The translations under genes and the position numbers were made by a program. Positions 36,069 to 45,083 of a DNA stretch of 64,000 nt are shown here, piece by piece. The notes under the pieces were generated by a model. The model saw only the letters and a program-made list of their open reading frames with translations. It was not told where the DNA came from and did not search any database. The first letter of the stretch is position 1, and the number at the start of each line of letters is the position of its first letter. The stretch is from NCEH01 sp043195095 (GTDB lineage Bacteria; Pseudomonadota; Alphaproteobacteria; Rhizobiales; Xanthobacteraceae): assembly GCF_043195095.1 (NCBI RefSeq), contig NZ_JBAFWN010000001.1, one strand, 5' to 3'.

Positions 36069-37315
36069 GTCGCGCTCCCGACGGTGGACCGGCGCAGCCG
36101 CAGGGCCGCCTCGGTGAATGTGTCCTCATAGAAACGCAGCAGCATCTCCGAAGGCACGGTGGCCTTGGTGCGCACCGCGAAGGCCCGGACCCGTTCCAGG
36201 ATCGCCCTGCCGCGCACCACGTCCACGGTGATGCCTTCGTCCGCCAGCGCCTTCTCCACCGCCGCGAGACCGGAATGCTTGCCCAGCACCACCCGATGGC
36301 CGCGCCCGAACAATTCCGGGTTCAGCGCTTCATAGGTGGCGCGATCCTTCAGCAGGCCGGAGACATGGATGCCGGATTCATGGGTGAAGACATCAGCGCC
36401 GACGATCGCTTTGCCGCGCGGGACCGGGCGGCGCGCCGCGAGCGAGACCTGTTCCGCCAGCGGGCCGAGGGCCGCGGGCGTGATGCCGGTCTCGGCGCGG
36501 GCCGTCTGGCGCAATGCGATGGCGACTTCTTCCAACGCCGCATTACCGGCGCGCTCGCCAAGCCCGGCAACGGTGACGCTCGCATGGCGGGCGCCGCCCA
36601 TCACCGCCGCAAGCGTGTTGGCGGTAGCGAGGCCGAGATCGTCATGGGCATGAAATTCCAGCTCCAGGTCGCTCGCCGCCGCCACCCGGCGCACCAGGGC
36701 ATAGGTGGAGAAGGGATCGAGCACACCGAGCGTGTCGGCGAGGCGCAGGCGGAACGCACCAGCCGCGCGGGCCGTTTCCGCAAGGCGGCAGAGGAAATCG
36801 GGGTCCGCGCGCGAGGCATCTTCGCCGCCCACGGCGACCTCGAAGCCCAGCGTGCGCGCCAGCGAAACGATGCGGGTCACCGTCTCCAGCGCCCAGGCGC
36901 GGTCCTTGCCCAGCTTGCCCGCCAATTGCCGATCCGAGGTGGGCACGGAAAGATTGACGATGCCAACCCCGGAAGCCACCGCCGCCATAAGGTCATCTTC
37001 GCTCATGCGGCACCAGGCCATGACCCGGGTCGGCAGCTTCAGCGACACGATGGACCGCAGGGTCTCGATTTCCTCGTCGCCCATCGCCGGCGTGCCGGCT
37101 TCGATCTCCGGCACACCGGCGGCGGCGAGCGCCTCGGCAATCTCGATTTTCTCGCGTCGGGTGAATGCGACGCCGGGCGCCTGCTCGCCATCCCTCAGGG
37201 TGGTGTCGTTGAGGAAAACGTCGCGGAAGCGCCCGTTTTCATGCGAGCCGGGGGCGTTTGTGGAGCCGGGCCGGCCTTGGGGGATGTTGTCGGATTTAGA
37301 GGTCTTAGCGAGCAT
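36065..37315 (-). CDS. nifV: Homocitrate synthase NifV
   Basis: Condenses acetyl-CoA and 2-oxoglutarate to homocitrate, the organic ligand of FeMo-co; 416 aa, cytoplasmic. The family block FLNDTTLRDGEQAPGVAFTRREK is near residue 35, with metal and substrate ligands in LEFHAHDDLGLATAN (near 205) and FTHESGIHVSGLLKD (near 300). The N-terminal 30 residues are a polar extension before the TIM barrel. A sigma-54 promoter at 37364-37378 lies just upstream, and the gene is translationally coupled to cysE downstream. Confidence 0.95.
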   Translation of the reverse strand: MLAKTSKSDNIPQGRPGSTNAPGSHENGRFRDVFLNDTTLRDGEQAPGVAFTRREKIEIAEALAAAGVPEIEAGTPAMGDEEIETLRSIVSLKLPTRVMAWCRMSEDDLMAAVASGVGIVNLSVPTSDRQLAGKLGKDRAWALETVTRIVSLARTLGFEVAVGGEDASRADPDFLCRLAETARAAGAFRLRLADTLGVLDPFSTYALVRRVAAASDLELEFHAHDDLGLATANTLAAVMGGARHASVTVAGLGERAGNAALEEVAIALRQTARAETGITPAALGPLAEQVSLAARRPVPRGKAIVGADVFTHESGIHVSGLLKDRATYEALNPELFGRGHRVVLGKHSGLAAVEKALADEGITVDVVRGRAILERVRAFAVRTKATVPSEMLLRFYEDTFTEAALRLRRSTVGSAT

Positions 37316-37363
37316 GGTGTGTCTCGGCTATCCACTGGATTGAGACTGTAACCAAAACTTAAA

Positions 37364-37378
37364 GCAAGCGATGTGCCA
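37364..37378 (-). promoter_or_regulatory. Sigma-54 promoter of nifV-cysE
   Basis: On the minus strand TGGCAC-ATCGC-TTGC matches the -24/-12 consensus exactly and lies 49 bp upstream of the nifV ATG. No perfect TGT-N10-ACA was found upstream. The nearest is TGT-N12-ACA (37484-37501), next to a perfect palindrome CGCGACAG-AAC-CTGTCGCG (37472-37490). Confidence 0.88.
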
Positions 37379-37553
37379 CTGAATTAAGCACCTGAATTTG
37401 CACTCTTCTTCGGCATTTTCGGGAAGCCGTGCACTCGTCCTCCGTCGGAGGGACGACGCGTTCGGCAGGTTCGCGACAGAACCTGTCGCGCCTCTCCCAC
37501 ACAGCTACCGTCGATCGCTTTGAGGAAAAAACGCGCCGCCGGCCCATCCGGCC

Positions 37554-38390
37554 TCAGGCGGGCCCAAGCGTGACCTTCACATCAGCGGGTGCAGCCCAAT
37601 AGGGAGCGGACGTCACCAGAATATGCGCGCCCGCCCGGGCATAAGCGGCAGCGTTCGTGGCATTCACACCACCCGCGGCCGCCACCAGCGTCCGCACGCC
37701 GGAAGCCGCCACCATCTGCACCACGGACGCGATGTCCTGCGGCGTCATCTTCTCACACTGGAGAACATCGGCGATCGACGCCATGGCTGCGGCTTCATCC
37801 AGCGACGCGACCTCGACCACAACCTTCTTTTCCGGTGCGGCCTGCCGCAGGCGCGCGATCGTGGATGCGGGATCGCCGAGGAACACCCGGTGCTCGGGAA
37901 ACACCAGCAGCGTTTCCGACAGGCCGAGCCGATGGGGCTCGGCTCCTCCGGCGCGGATCGCGACGATCATCGGCGCCTTGGCTCCCGGAAGGGTTTTCCG
38001 GGTCGTGACGACGGAGATGCCGGGCGCGACCGCGCGTGCCGCATCGACAATGGCGGCGGTGGCGGTGGCGATGCCCGACAAATATTCCACGAGGGTTTGG
38101 GAAACCTTCCAGGCACGATGGATTGCGCCGGCGCTTCCCTGCGCCCGCAGCAGCACCGCGCCCGCCTCCACACGCGAACCGGAGGGCGCCAGGACCTCGG
38201 CCTGCGCGCCGGCACGCACGATCAGCGCGGCCGCCGTCTCGACACCACAGGCGACAGCCGCCGCCCGCATCTGAAACTGCATGCGCGCAACGGCGCCGCC
38301 GATGCCGAGGAGATGCGTTGTCAGATCCCCATGGGGGACGTCTTCCGCCAAGAGCGCGTCAAGCCGCTCCGGCAACCAGCCGAGATCCAT
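37554..38390 (-). CDS. modD: ModD, molybdenum-associated pyrophosphorylase-like protein
   Basis: ModD-family protein, 278 aa, homologous to quinolinate (nicotinate-nucleotide) phosphoribosyltransferase and often encoded with molybdate transport or nitrogenase genes; its reaction is not established. It starts MDLGWLPERLDALLAEDVPHGDLTTHLLG and has the family's RKTLPGAKAPMIVAIRAGGAEPHRLGLSETLLVFPEH block near residue 165, where quinolinate enzymes have their substrate-binding residues, then KKVVVEVASLDEA. It follows yqeB by 49 bp on the same strand, within the nif region and downstream of a sigma-54 promoter. Confidence 0.85.
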   Translation of the reverse strand: MDLGWLPERLDALLAEDVPHGDLTTHLLGIGGAVARMQFQMRAAAVACGVETAAALIVRAGAQAEVLAPSGSRVEAGAVLLRAQGSAGAIHRAWKVSQTLVEYLSGIATATAAIVDAARAVAPGISVVTTRKTLPGAKAPMIVAIRAGGAEPHRLGLSETLLVFPEHRVFLGDPASTIARLRQAAPEKKVVVEVASLDEAAAMASIADVLQCEKMTPQDIASVVQMVAASGVRTLVAAAGGVNATNAAAYARAGAHILVTSAPYWAAPADVKVTLGPA

Positions 38391-38439
38391 GTCGAAATCC
38401 TCCCGGGGCCGCCCGCCCGCGGGAGAGCGGCGGAAAAGG

Positions 38440-39297
38440 TCAATGAGCGATGCCGCCGACGGCGCCGGTGGCCATGTTTTCAACCGTGCGGATCGCATCC
38501 AGGGTCGCTTCCGCGATCCGGCGCGGGCGCTCGGCAATTCCCAGCCAGCTTGGCTCTCCCTCAAGACGCGGGTCAACTTCCGCGAGCTTGAGATCGGCCG
38601 GCACCGCAATGCCACTGCGCACGAGGCCACGCAGATGCCCGGCAAGCGGAGCCACGATCGGAGTTCTGTCGCAGGTGCCGATCACCTCGTCGCGGCGCAC
38701 GCGATCACCGATCGCCGCGCGTGTCATCCAGAGGCCCGATGCGGGCGCCCGGGCGAAACGCTCCCGGCCGGCCCCAGCCAATGGCGTAGAGCGACCATGG
38801 GGCGCCAGCGTGGATCCATCGCGCAGAATACCGATGGCTTCGGGGGCCGTCTCCACCGCCACATCCACGTGGCGCCCGGCGGTAAAGCCGGGTCCGAGCC
38901 CGACACTGACCCGGGCGAAGGGGCGAATATCCACCTTCAAATTCCGCATGCGCATGCGCGCATCCACCAACACGTCGATGAGGCCGAGGCACAGCAACTC
39001 GCCCATCTCCAAAGACGTCACCATGACCGCGTGGCGCTCGGTGAAACCGCGCAGCACTTCCACCAGAGTATCCGCGGGCCGGGCGGGCAGGCCTTCCAGC
39101 TCCGAAAAGCCGGTCACCAACGCATCGTCAAAAGCCATGCTTCGGCGCAGGACCGGCAGGGAAGGATCGCGCGACAGCACGACCCCGTACCCAGCATGAA
39201 ACATCCGGTGCGCCACCGCCGAGGCCACATCATTGGTGCCGAGCACCACGGCCACTGGCGCACGCCCGGACGGGGTGAATTCGGTTTCGCTGCGCAT
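38440..39297 (-). CDS. yqeB: YqeB-type selenium-dependent molybdenum hydroxylase accessory protein
   Basis: YqeB-family protein, 285 aa, placed by its pattern VAVVLGTNDVASAVAHRMFHAGYGVV at residues 15-40, VDARMRMRNL near 120, the diagnostic VSVGLGPGFTAGRHVDVAVET near 140 and HLRGLVRSGIAVPADLKLAEVDPR near 215. Related proteins occur in selenium-dependent molybdenum hydroxylase maturation systems and have an XdhC-like partner; biochemical function is undefined. Here it is paired with modD and stands in a NifA-type control region, suggesting a role in molybdenum handling for nitrogenase. The frame extends upstream, but ATG 39297 is the first sensible start. Confidence 0.75.
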   Translation of the reverse strand: MRSETEFTPSGRAPVAVVLGTNDVASAVAHRMFHAGYGVVLSRDPSLPVLRRSMAFDDALVTGFSELEGLPARPADTLVEVLRGFTERHAVMVTSLEMGELLCLGLIDVLVDARMRMRNLKVDIRPFARVSVGLGPGFTAGRHVDVAVETAPEAIGILRDGSTLAPHGRSTPLAGAGRERFARAPASGLWMTRAAIGDRVRRDEVIGTCDRTPIVAPLAGHLRGLVRSGIAVPADLKLAEVDPRLEGEPSWLGIAERPRRIAEATLDAIRTVENMATGAVGGIAH

Positions 39298-39336
39298 CTC
39301 AATATTGCCCCACGAGAACGTGTCGCACCGCGTGTA

Positions 39337-39351
39337 GCGACATTCGTGCCA
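39337..39351 (-). promoter_or_regulatory. Probable sigma-54 promoter of yqeB-modD
   Basis: Minus strand TGGCAC-GAATG-TCGC: perfect -24 element and invariant GC at -12 with one mismatch (TCGC for TTGC). It lies 40 bp upstream of the yqeB ATG. It could share the NifA site at 39512-39527 with the divergent prx promoter. Confidence 0.65.
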
Positions 39352-39511
39352 AGTCGCCCTCGCGGCACGCCGAAATATGGGTCGCGTCTGCGTCCGCGCG
39401 GTGCGCTGGCCGATCCGCTGCATTTGCAAGGGCTCGCAGCGGCCGGCCGGGGCCATCCGGGTCAGCGGTGGGTTTTGCGACATAGGCCGACATCGCGTCG
39501 AGGCAATGTCG

Positions 39512-39549
39512 TGTCGCAAACCGGACAGGCCATGGCTGTCGCAAACCGG
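39512..39549. promoter_or_regulatory. NifA upstream activator sequence with direct repeat
   Basis: TGT-CGCAAACCGG-ACA (39512-39527) is a canonical TGT-N10-ACA site. The 13-bp sequence TGTCGCAAACCGG is repeated exactly at 39537-39549 as a half-site without ACA. The full site lies 61 bp upstream of the prx -24 element and about 160 bp upstream of the yqeB one. Confidence 0.75.
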
Positions 39550-39587
39550 CTCATTGGAATCAGAAGCATTTCGCACTGCAACACCGA

Positions 39588-39602
39588 TGGCACATGGCTT
39601 GC
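39588..39602 (+). promoter_or_regulatory. Sigma-54 promoter of prx-ahpD(-nifA)
   Basis: TGGCAC-ATGGC-TTGC matches the -24/-12 consensus exactly, 56 bp upstream of the peroxiredoxin ATG, with a NifA site upstream. Read-through from here would include nifA and give autoactivation. Confidence 0.88.
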
Positions 39603-39657
39603 TAGAATCTCTCCATACGTCACAGCACGCGCCCCTTGGGCGACTTTGGAGACTGAC

Positions 39658-40212
39658 ATGCTCGGTATCGGCAGCACCCTTCCCGCCTTCACTGTCACCG
39701 GCGTGAAGCCTGGGTTCAACTTCCATGAAGAGAACGGCCAGCCCGCTTTCGAGCCTCTGACCGAGGCGAGCTTTCCCGGCAAATGGAAGATCATTTTCTT
39801 CTATCCGAAGGATTTCACCTTCGTCTGCCCGACCGAAATTGCTGAATTCGCCCGCCTTTCCGGAGAATTCGCGGACCGGGACGCGGTCGTGCTCGGCGGC
39901 TCGACGGACAATGAGTTCGTGAAGCTTGCCTGGCGGCGCGATCACAAGGATCTGAACCGCCTGCCCATCTGGTCGTTTGCCGACACCAACGGCTCGCTTG
40001 TGGACGGGCTTGGCGTGCGTTCGCCCGACGGGGTGGCCTATCGCTACACTTTCGTCGTGGATCCGGACAACGTGATCCAGCACGTCTATGCCACCAACCT
40101 CAACGTGGGTCGCAATCCCAAGGATACGCTGCGGGTGCTGGACGCGCTCCAGACCGACGAATTGTGCCCCTGCAATCGCGAAGTCGGCGGCGACGTGCTG
40201 AAGGTTGCGTGA
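39658..40212 (+). CDS. Peroxiredoxin (AhpC/Tsa family)
   Basis: Thiol peroxidase of 184 aa. The peroxidatic cysteine is in FYPKDFTFVCPTEIAEFA at about residue 57, and a C-terminal CPCNREVGGDVLKV segment contains the likely resolving cysteine. It is the first gene of a sigma-54-promoted unit with an AhpD-like gene 4 bp downstream and nifA after that. Its product probably protects oxygen-sensitive nitrogenase or NifA from peroxide, as proposed for NifA-controlled PrxS of rhizobia. Start ATG 39658 follows the promoter closely. Confidence 0.92.
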   Translation: MLGIGSTLPAFTVTGVKPGFNFHEENGQPAFEPLTEASFPGKWKIIFFYPKDFTFVCPTEIAEFARLSGEFADRDAVVLGGSTDNEFVKLAWRRDHKDLNRLPIWSFADTNGSLVDGLGVRSPDGVAYRYTFVVDPDNVIQHVYATNLNVGRNPKDTLRVLDALQTDELCPCNREVGGDVLKVA

Positions 40213-40216
40213 CCCC

Positions 40217-40762
40217 ATGAGCATCGAGGCGCTCAAAGCCCAGCTTCCCGACTTCGCGAAGGACGTGAAGCTCAACCTGTCCTCGCTCACGCGCGAGGAG
40301 TCCATCTCGTCCCAGCAGCTCTACGGGCTGCTGGTGGCTTGCGGCCTGACCACGCGCAACGCGACGGTGGCCCAGGCGCTGGAGGCGGAAGCTGCGCCCC
40401 ACCTCTCTCCCGCCGCGATGGATGCCGCCAAGGCTGCCGCCTCCATTATGGCGATGAACAACGTTTATTATCGCTTTACGCATCTGGCTTCGAACAAGGC
40501 CTATGAAACCCTGCCGGCAAAGCTGCGCATGAGCGTGATTGGCAGCCCCGGCGTGGACAAGGCGGATTTCGAGCTCTGGTCGCTCGCCGTTTCGGCCATG
40601 AACGGGTGCGGGCGGTGCATCGATTCCCACGAAAAAGTTCTGCGCGACGCGGGAATCAGCGAGGCGCAGATCCAGACCGCGGTGCGGATCGCCGCCATTG
40701 TCGCTTCGGCGGCCGTGGCCCAGGAAGCCGCAGCGGCGCACCTGCCTGCGGCGGCGGAATGA
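40217..40762 (+). CDS. AhpD-like alkylhydroperoxidase/carboxymuconolactone decarboxylase family protein
   Basis: AhpD-family protein of 181 aa with the redox-active motif MNGCGRCIDSHEKVLRDAG near residue 135 (C-x-x-C followed by S-x-H). AhpD reduces the peroxiredoxin AhpC using an adaptor, so this and the preceding gene form a peroxide-reducing pair. The ATG at 40217 is 4 bp after the peroxiredoxin stop. A nifA-proximal control region with an FNR/FixK box follows. Confidence 0.9.
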   Translation: MSIEALKAQLPDFAKDVKLNLSSLTREESISSQQLYGLLVACGLTTRNATVAQALEAEAAPHLSPAAMDAAKAAASIMAMNNVYYRFTHLASNKAYETLPAKLRMSVIGSPGVDKADFELWSLAVSAMNGCGRCIDSHEKVLRDAGISEAQIQTAVRIAAIVASAAVAQEAAAAHLPAAAE

Positions 40763-40774
40763 CTTTCGTGTCGC

Positions 40775-40790
40775 TGTGTCAATGAGCACA
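40775..40790. promoter_or_regulatory. TGT-N10-ACA motif upstream of nifA
   Basis: TGT-GTCAATGAGC-ACA matches the NifA site consensus and abuts the FixK box. No matching -24/-12 element was seen before nifA, so its significance is uncertain; one such motif per 4 kb is expected by chance. Confidence 0.35.
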
Positions 40791-40795
40791 CTTTT

Positions 40796-40809
40796 TTGAT
40801 CTGGATCAA
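40796..40809. promoter_or_regulatory. FNR/FixK-type box (anaerobox) for nifA
   Basis: TTGAT-CTGG-ATCAA is a perfect match to the FNR/FixK consensus, 134 bp upstream of the first nifA ATG. In Azorhizobium caulinodans nifA is activated by FixK through such a box, so low-oxygen activation of nifA is likely here too. Confidence 0.85.
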
Positions 40810-40943
40810 AGCTTGCGATCACCCCCGGGTGTTTCCTGAAAGTTCTATAAAAAATTGCAGCCACATCGAAAAGATGGTGGCGCAGGGAAGCACCGACAGG
40901 AGGGCGAACCTCTCGCGAGCCGCTTGCGGCGGGGAGTACGTCC

Positions 40944-42758
<1,815 letters not shown>

Positions 42759-42855
42759 TGCATCCCGGCGCCTCCATCGCACCGCCGGCATCCGGCCAGC
42801 GCTTCCAGTGGCCCGGCGCGCAACGCGGCTGCGGGGCCGCCAGGGCTGGCGCGCC

Positions 42856-43647
42856 ATGATCGGGGAAGCGCCAGCCCACCCCGTCGAACCGTTCGAGGCC
42901 ATGGACTGGCAGGGCCGTCCCGTGCGCTGCCAGGATTGTCCGCATGAAGACATTCATGCGGAGGGGCGATGCGACCTCGGCAAGATCTGCGTCGCCGACC
43001 GCCGCGGCAAGCGAATAGATCGGTTTTTTGCGCGAAACCCCCATCTTGCCGCCCGCTATCTCGACCATCCCTATTTCGAGGTGCGCACGCTCGCGGCGAA
43101 ACATGCCAGCCTGTTCCTGCTCGCCCCGCTGCGCGAGGATCCCGAACCCGACGTGCGGATCATGGTGGCCTATCGCCTTCCCCTGTCCCGGATCCGGGAC
43201 ATGCGCAAGGATGCTGACGCACGCGTCCGCATGGCGGTCACGCAGCGCCTGGAGGGCAACGATCTGATTGCTATGCTTGCGGACGAGAATTATGCGGTCC
43301 GCCTCACCGCTGCCCGCAGGGTGCCGCCGGCGTCGCTTGTGATGGCGCTCTACGACAGCGAGCCGGAAGTGCGCCGCGAAATCGCCCGCCGCATCGCCCT
43401 GCCCCATCTCGTGACCATGGCCGGCGATCCGGATCCGCTGGTACGCCTGGTGGTGGCCGAGCGGCTGTCGCCCGAACGCCTCACCGTGCTGATGAAAGAC
43501 ACCGACCTGCGTGTGCGATTTGCAGTGGCCGAGCGCATCGGCCGCTCCCATCTCGCGGCACTTGTCGATGACCCGGTGAGCGAAATACGCGAACTGGCCT
43601 TGCGGCGCCTCATCGAGGATACCGGGCGGGACGGCTCCGGCCGGTAG
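42856..43647 (+). CDS. 4Fe-4S leucine-rich repeat variant (LRV) protein
   Basis: LRV-family protein of 263 aa. The N-terminal CQDCPHEDIHAEGRCDLGKIC cluster (residues about 25-45) provides four cysteines for a [4Fe-4S] cluster, and the rest consists of short right-handed alpha/3-10 repeats of about 24 residues (LRV repeats, e.g. DPLVRLVVAERLSPERLTVLM). The Azotobacter vinelandii LRV protein, encoded near nif genes, has the same architecture and no known function. It lies 97 bp downstream of nifA on the same strand, so it may be transcribed with it. Confidence 0.88.
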   Translation: MIGEAPAHPVEPFEAMDWQGRPVRCQDCPHEDIHAEGRCDLGKICVADRRGKRIDRFFARNPHLAARYLDHPYFEVRTLAAKHASLFLLAPLREDPEPDVRIMVAYRLPLSRIRDMRKDADARVRMAVTQRLEGNDLIAMLADENYAVRLTAARRVPPASLVMALYDSEPEVRREIARRIALPHLVTMAGDPDPLVRLVVAERLSPERLTVLMKDTDLRVRFAVAERIGRSHLAALVDDPVSEIRELALRRLIEDTGRDGSGR

Positions 43648-43761
43648 GTCCGCAGCCCCGTGTCGCACCGCTGCGCCCCCAGGCGGGGCACGACGCGGGG
43701 CAGGCTTTCTGCGGCGGCGCGCGCTGGCTGGGGCGCTACGTCTTCACCGAACCTGAACGAG

Positions 43762-43790
43762 AAAAGGCCAGCGCATTGCTGGCCTTTTTC
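43762..43790. terminator. Bidirectional intrinsic terminator
   Basis: AAAAGGCCAGC (43762-43772) pairs with GCTGGCCTTTT (43778-43788) around a 5-base loop, with T-runs on both strands. It separates the convergent LRV and sufS genes. Confidence 0.88.
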
Positions 43791-43837
43791 CATCCTTCCA
43801 GCGCCTGTCGCCAGGCGCCTCGCGGGCTAGGCTGAAA

Positions 43838-45079
43838 TCACGCGAAGAATTCGCCCGCCTTGGTCAACGCCCGGGCGAGTTCTTCCACCTCTTGGTGGGT
43901 ATTGTACAGCCCGAACGATGCACGGCAGGTGGCCGAGACGCCAAAGCGCTCGAGCAGCGGCATCGCGCAATGGGTGCCGGCGCGCACTGCAATGCCCGCC
44001 CGGTCGATCACCGTCGCCACATCGTGGGCATGGGCATTCTCCATGGCGAAGGACACGATGGCGCCCTTTCCCACCGCATTGCCGATAATTCGCAAAGAAT
44101 TGATTTCACTTAGTTTTTCGTGAGCATACGCCACCAGAGACGTCTCGTGAGCGTGGATCCGATCCTTGCCGATGGAGCGGATATAATCCAGCGCGGCGCC
44201 AAGGCCGATTGCCTGGACGATTGCCGGCGTCCCCGCCTCGAAGCGATGCGGAGGCGCGCCGTACGTGACCGCGTCGCGGGAAACCTCGCGGATCATCTCG
44301 CCGCCGCCATTGAAGGGCGGCATCTGCGAGAGAAGCGCATGCTTGCCATAGAGCGCACCAATCCCTGTCGGCCCATAAAGCTTATGGCCGGTGATGACAT
44401 AGAAATCGCAATCCAGGTCGCGGACATCCACGTCCATGTGGACGCTCGCCTGTGCGCCATCCACCAGAACTGGAATGCCGCGCGCATGGGCGATGCGCAC
44501 CACTTCCTTCACTGGGACCACGGTGCCGAGCACGTTCGACATCTGCGTGATCGCGACGATTTTGGTGCGATCGCTCAGAAGCTTCTCGAACTCATCCAGG
44601 AGGAAATTTCCCTCGTCATCCACCGGCGCCCATTTGATCACCGCGCCCTGCCGCTCGCGCAGGAAATGCCAGGGCACGATATTGGCGTGATGCTCCATGA
44701 TCGAGAGCACAATCTCGTCGCCGGGGCCGATGTTGGCGCGCCCATAGGTCTGGGCTACGAGATTTACGGCTTCCGTCGCGCCCCGGGTGAAGATGATCTC
44801 TTCCGTGCGCTCGGCGTTCAGGAACGCCGCAACCCGCTCGCGCGCGCCCTCATATCCATCGGTCGCCGCATTGGCGAGATAATGCAGACCCCGGTGCACA
44901 TTGCTGTACTCCGATGTATAGGCTTGGTTCATCCGCTCCAGAACCGCCTTCGGCTTCTGGGCCGATGCGCCGTTGTCGAGATATACCAGTGGCTTGCCGT
45001 AAACCTGCATGTCGAGGATGGGGAAATCCTCGCGGATGCGGTTCACATCATAGCTTCCATTGCTGACGGCCGGATGCAT
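43838..45079 (-). CDS. sufS: Cysteine desulfurase SufS
   Basis: PLP-dependent cysteine desulfurase (group II), 413 aa, which removes sulfur from cysteine for Fe-S cluster assembly. The PLP lysine is in DFYVITGHKLYGPTGIGALYG near residue 225, and the catalytic cysteine in AVRAGTHCAMPLLERFG near residue 360. The loop containing this Cys is short, as in SufS, not IscS/NifS. Start ATG 45079 follows the sufD stop by 4 bp. It closes the fdxN-sufBCDS unit and probably serves nitrogenase, where a NifS might be expected. Confidence 0.92.
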   Translation of the reverse strand: MHPAVSNGSYDVNRIREDFPILDMQVYGKPLVYLDNGASAQKPKAVLERMNQAYTSEYSNVHRGLHYLANAATDGYEGARERVAAFLNAERTEEIIFTRGATEAVNLVAQTYGRANIGPGDEIVLSIMEHHANIVPWHFLRERQGAVIKWAPVDDEGNFLLDEFEKLLSDRTKIVAITQMSNVLGTVVPVKEVVRIAHARGIPVLVDGAQASVHMDVDVRDLDCDFYVITGHKLYGPTGIGALYGKHALLSQMPPFNGGGEMIREVSRDAVTYGAPPHRFEAGTPAIVQAIGLGAALDYIRSIGKDRIHAHETSLVAYAHEKLSEINSLRIIGNAVGKGAIVSFAMENAHAHDVATVIDRAGIAVRAGTHCAMPLLERFGVSATCRASFGLYNTHQEVEELARALTKAGEFFA

Positions 45080-45083
45080 CACT

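Noticed and set aside
37484..37501. TGT-N12-ACA as a NifA site for nifV
   Set aside because: Spacing is two bases longer than the N10 required; kept only as an open question in the findings.
43838..45079. sufS read as nifS
   Set aside because: The short catalytic-Cys loop and its place behind sufBCD fit group II desulfurases (SufS), not NifS/IscS.
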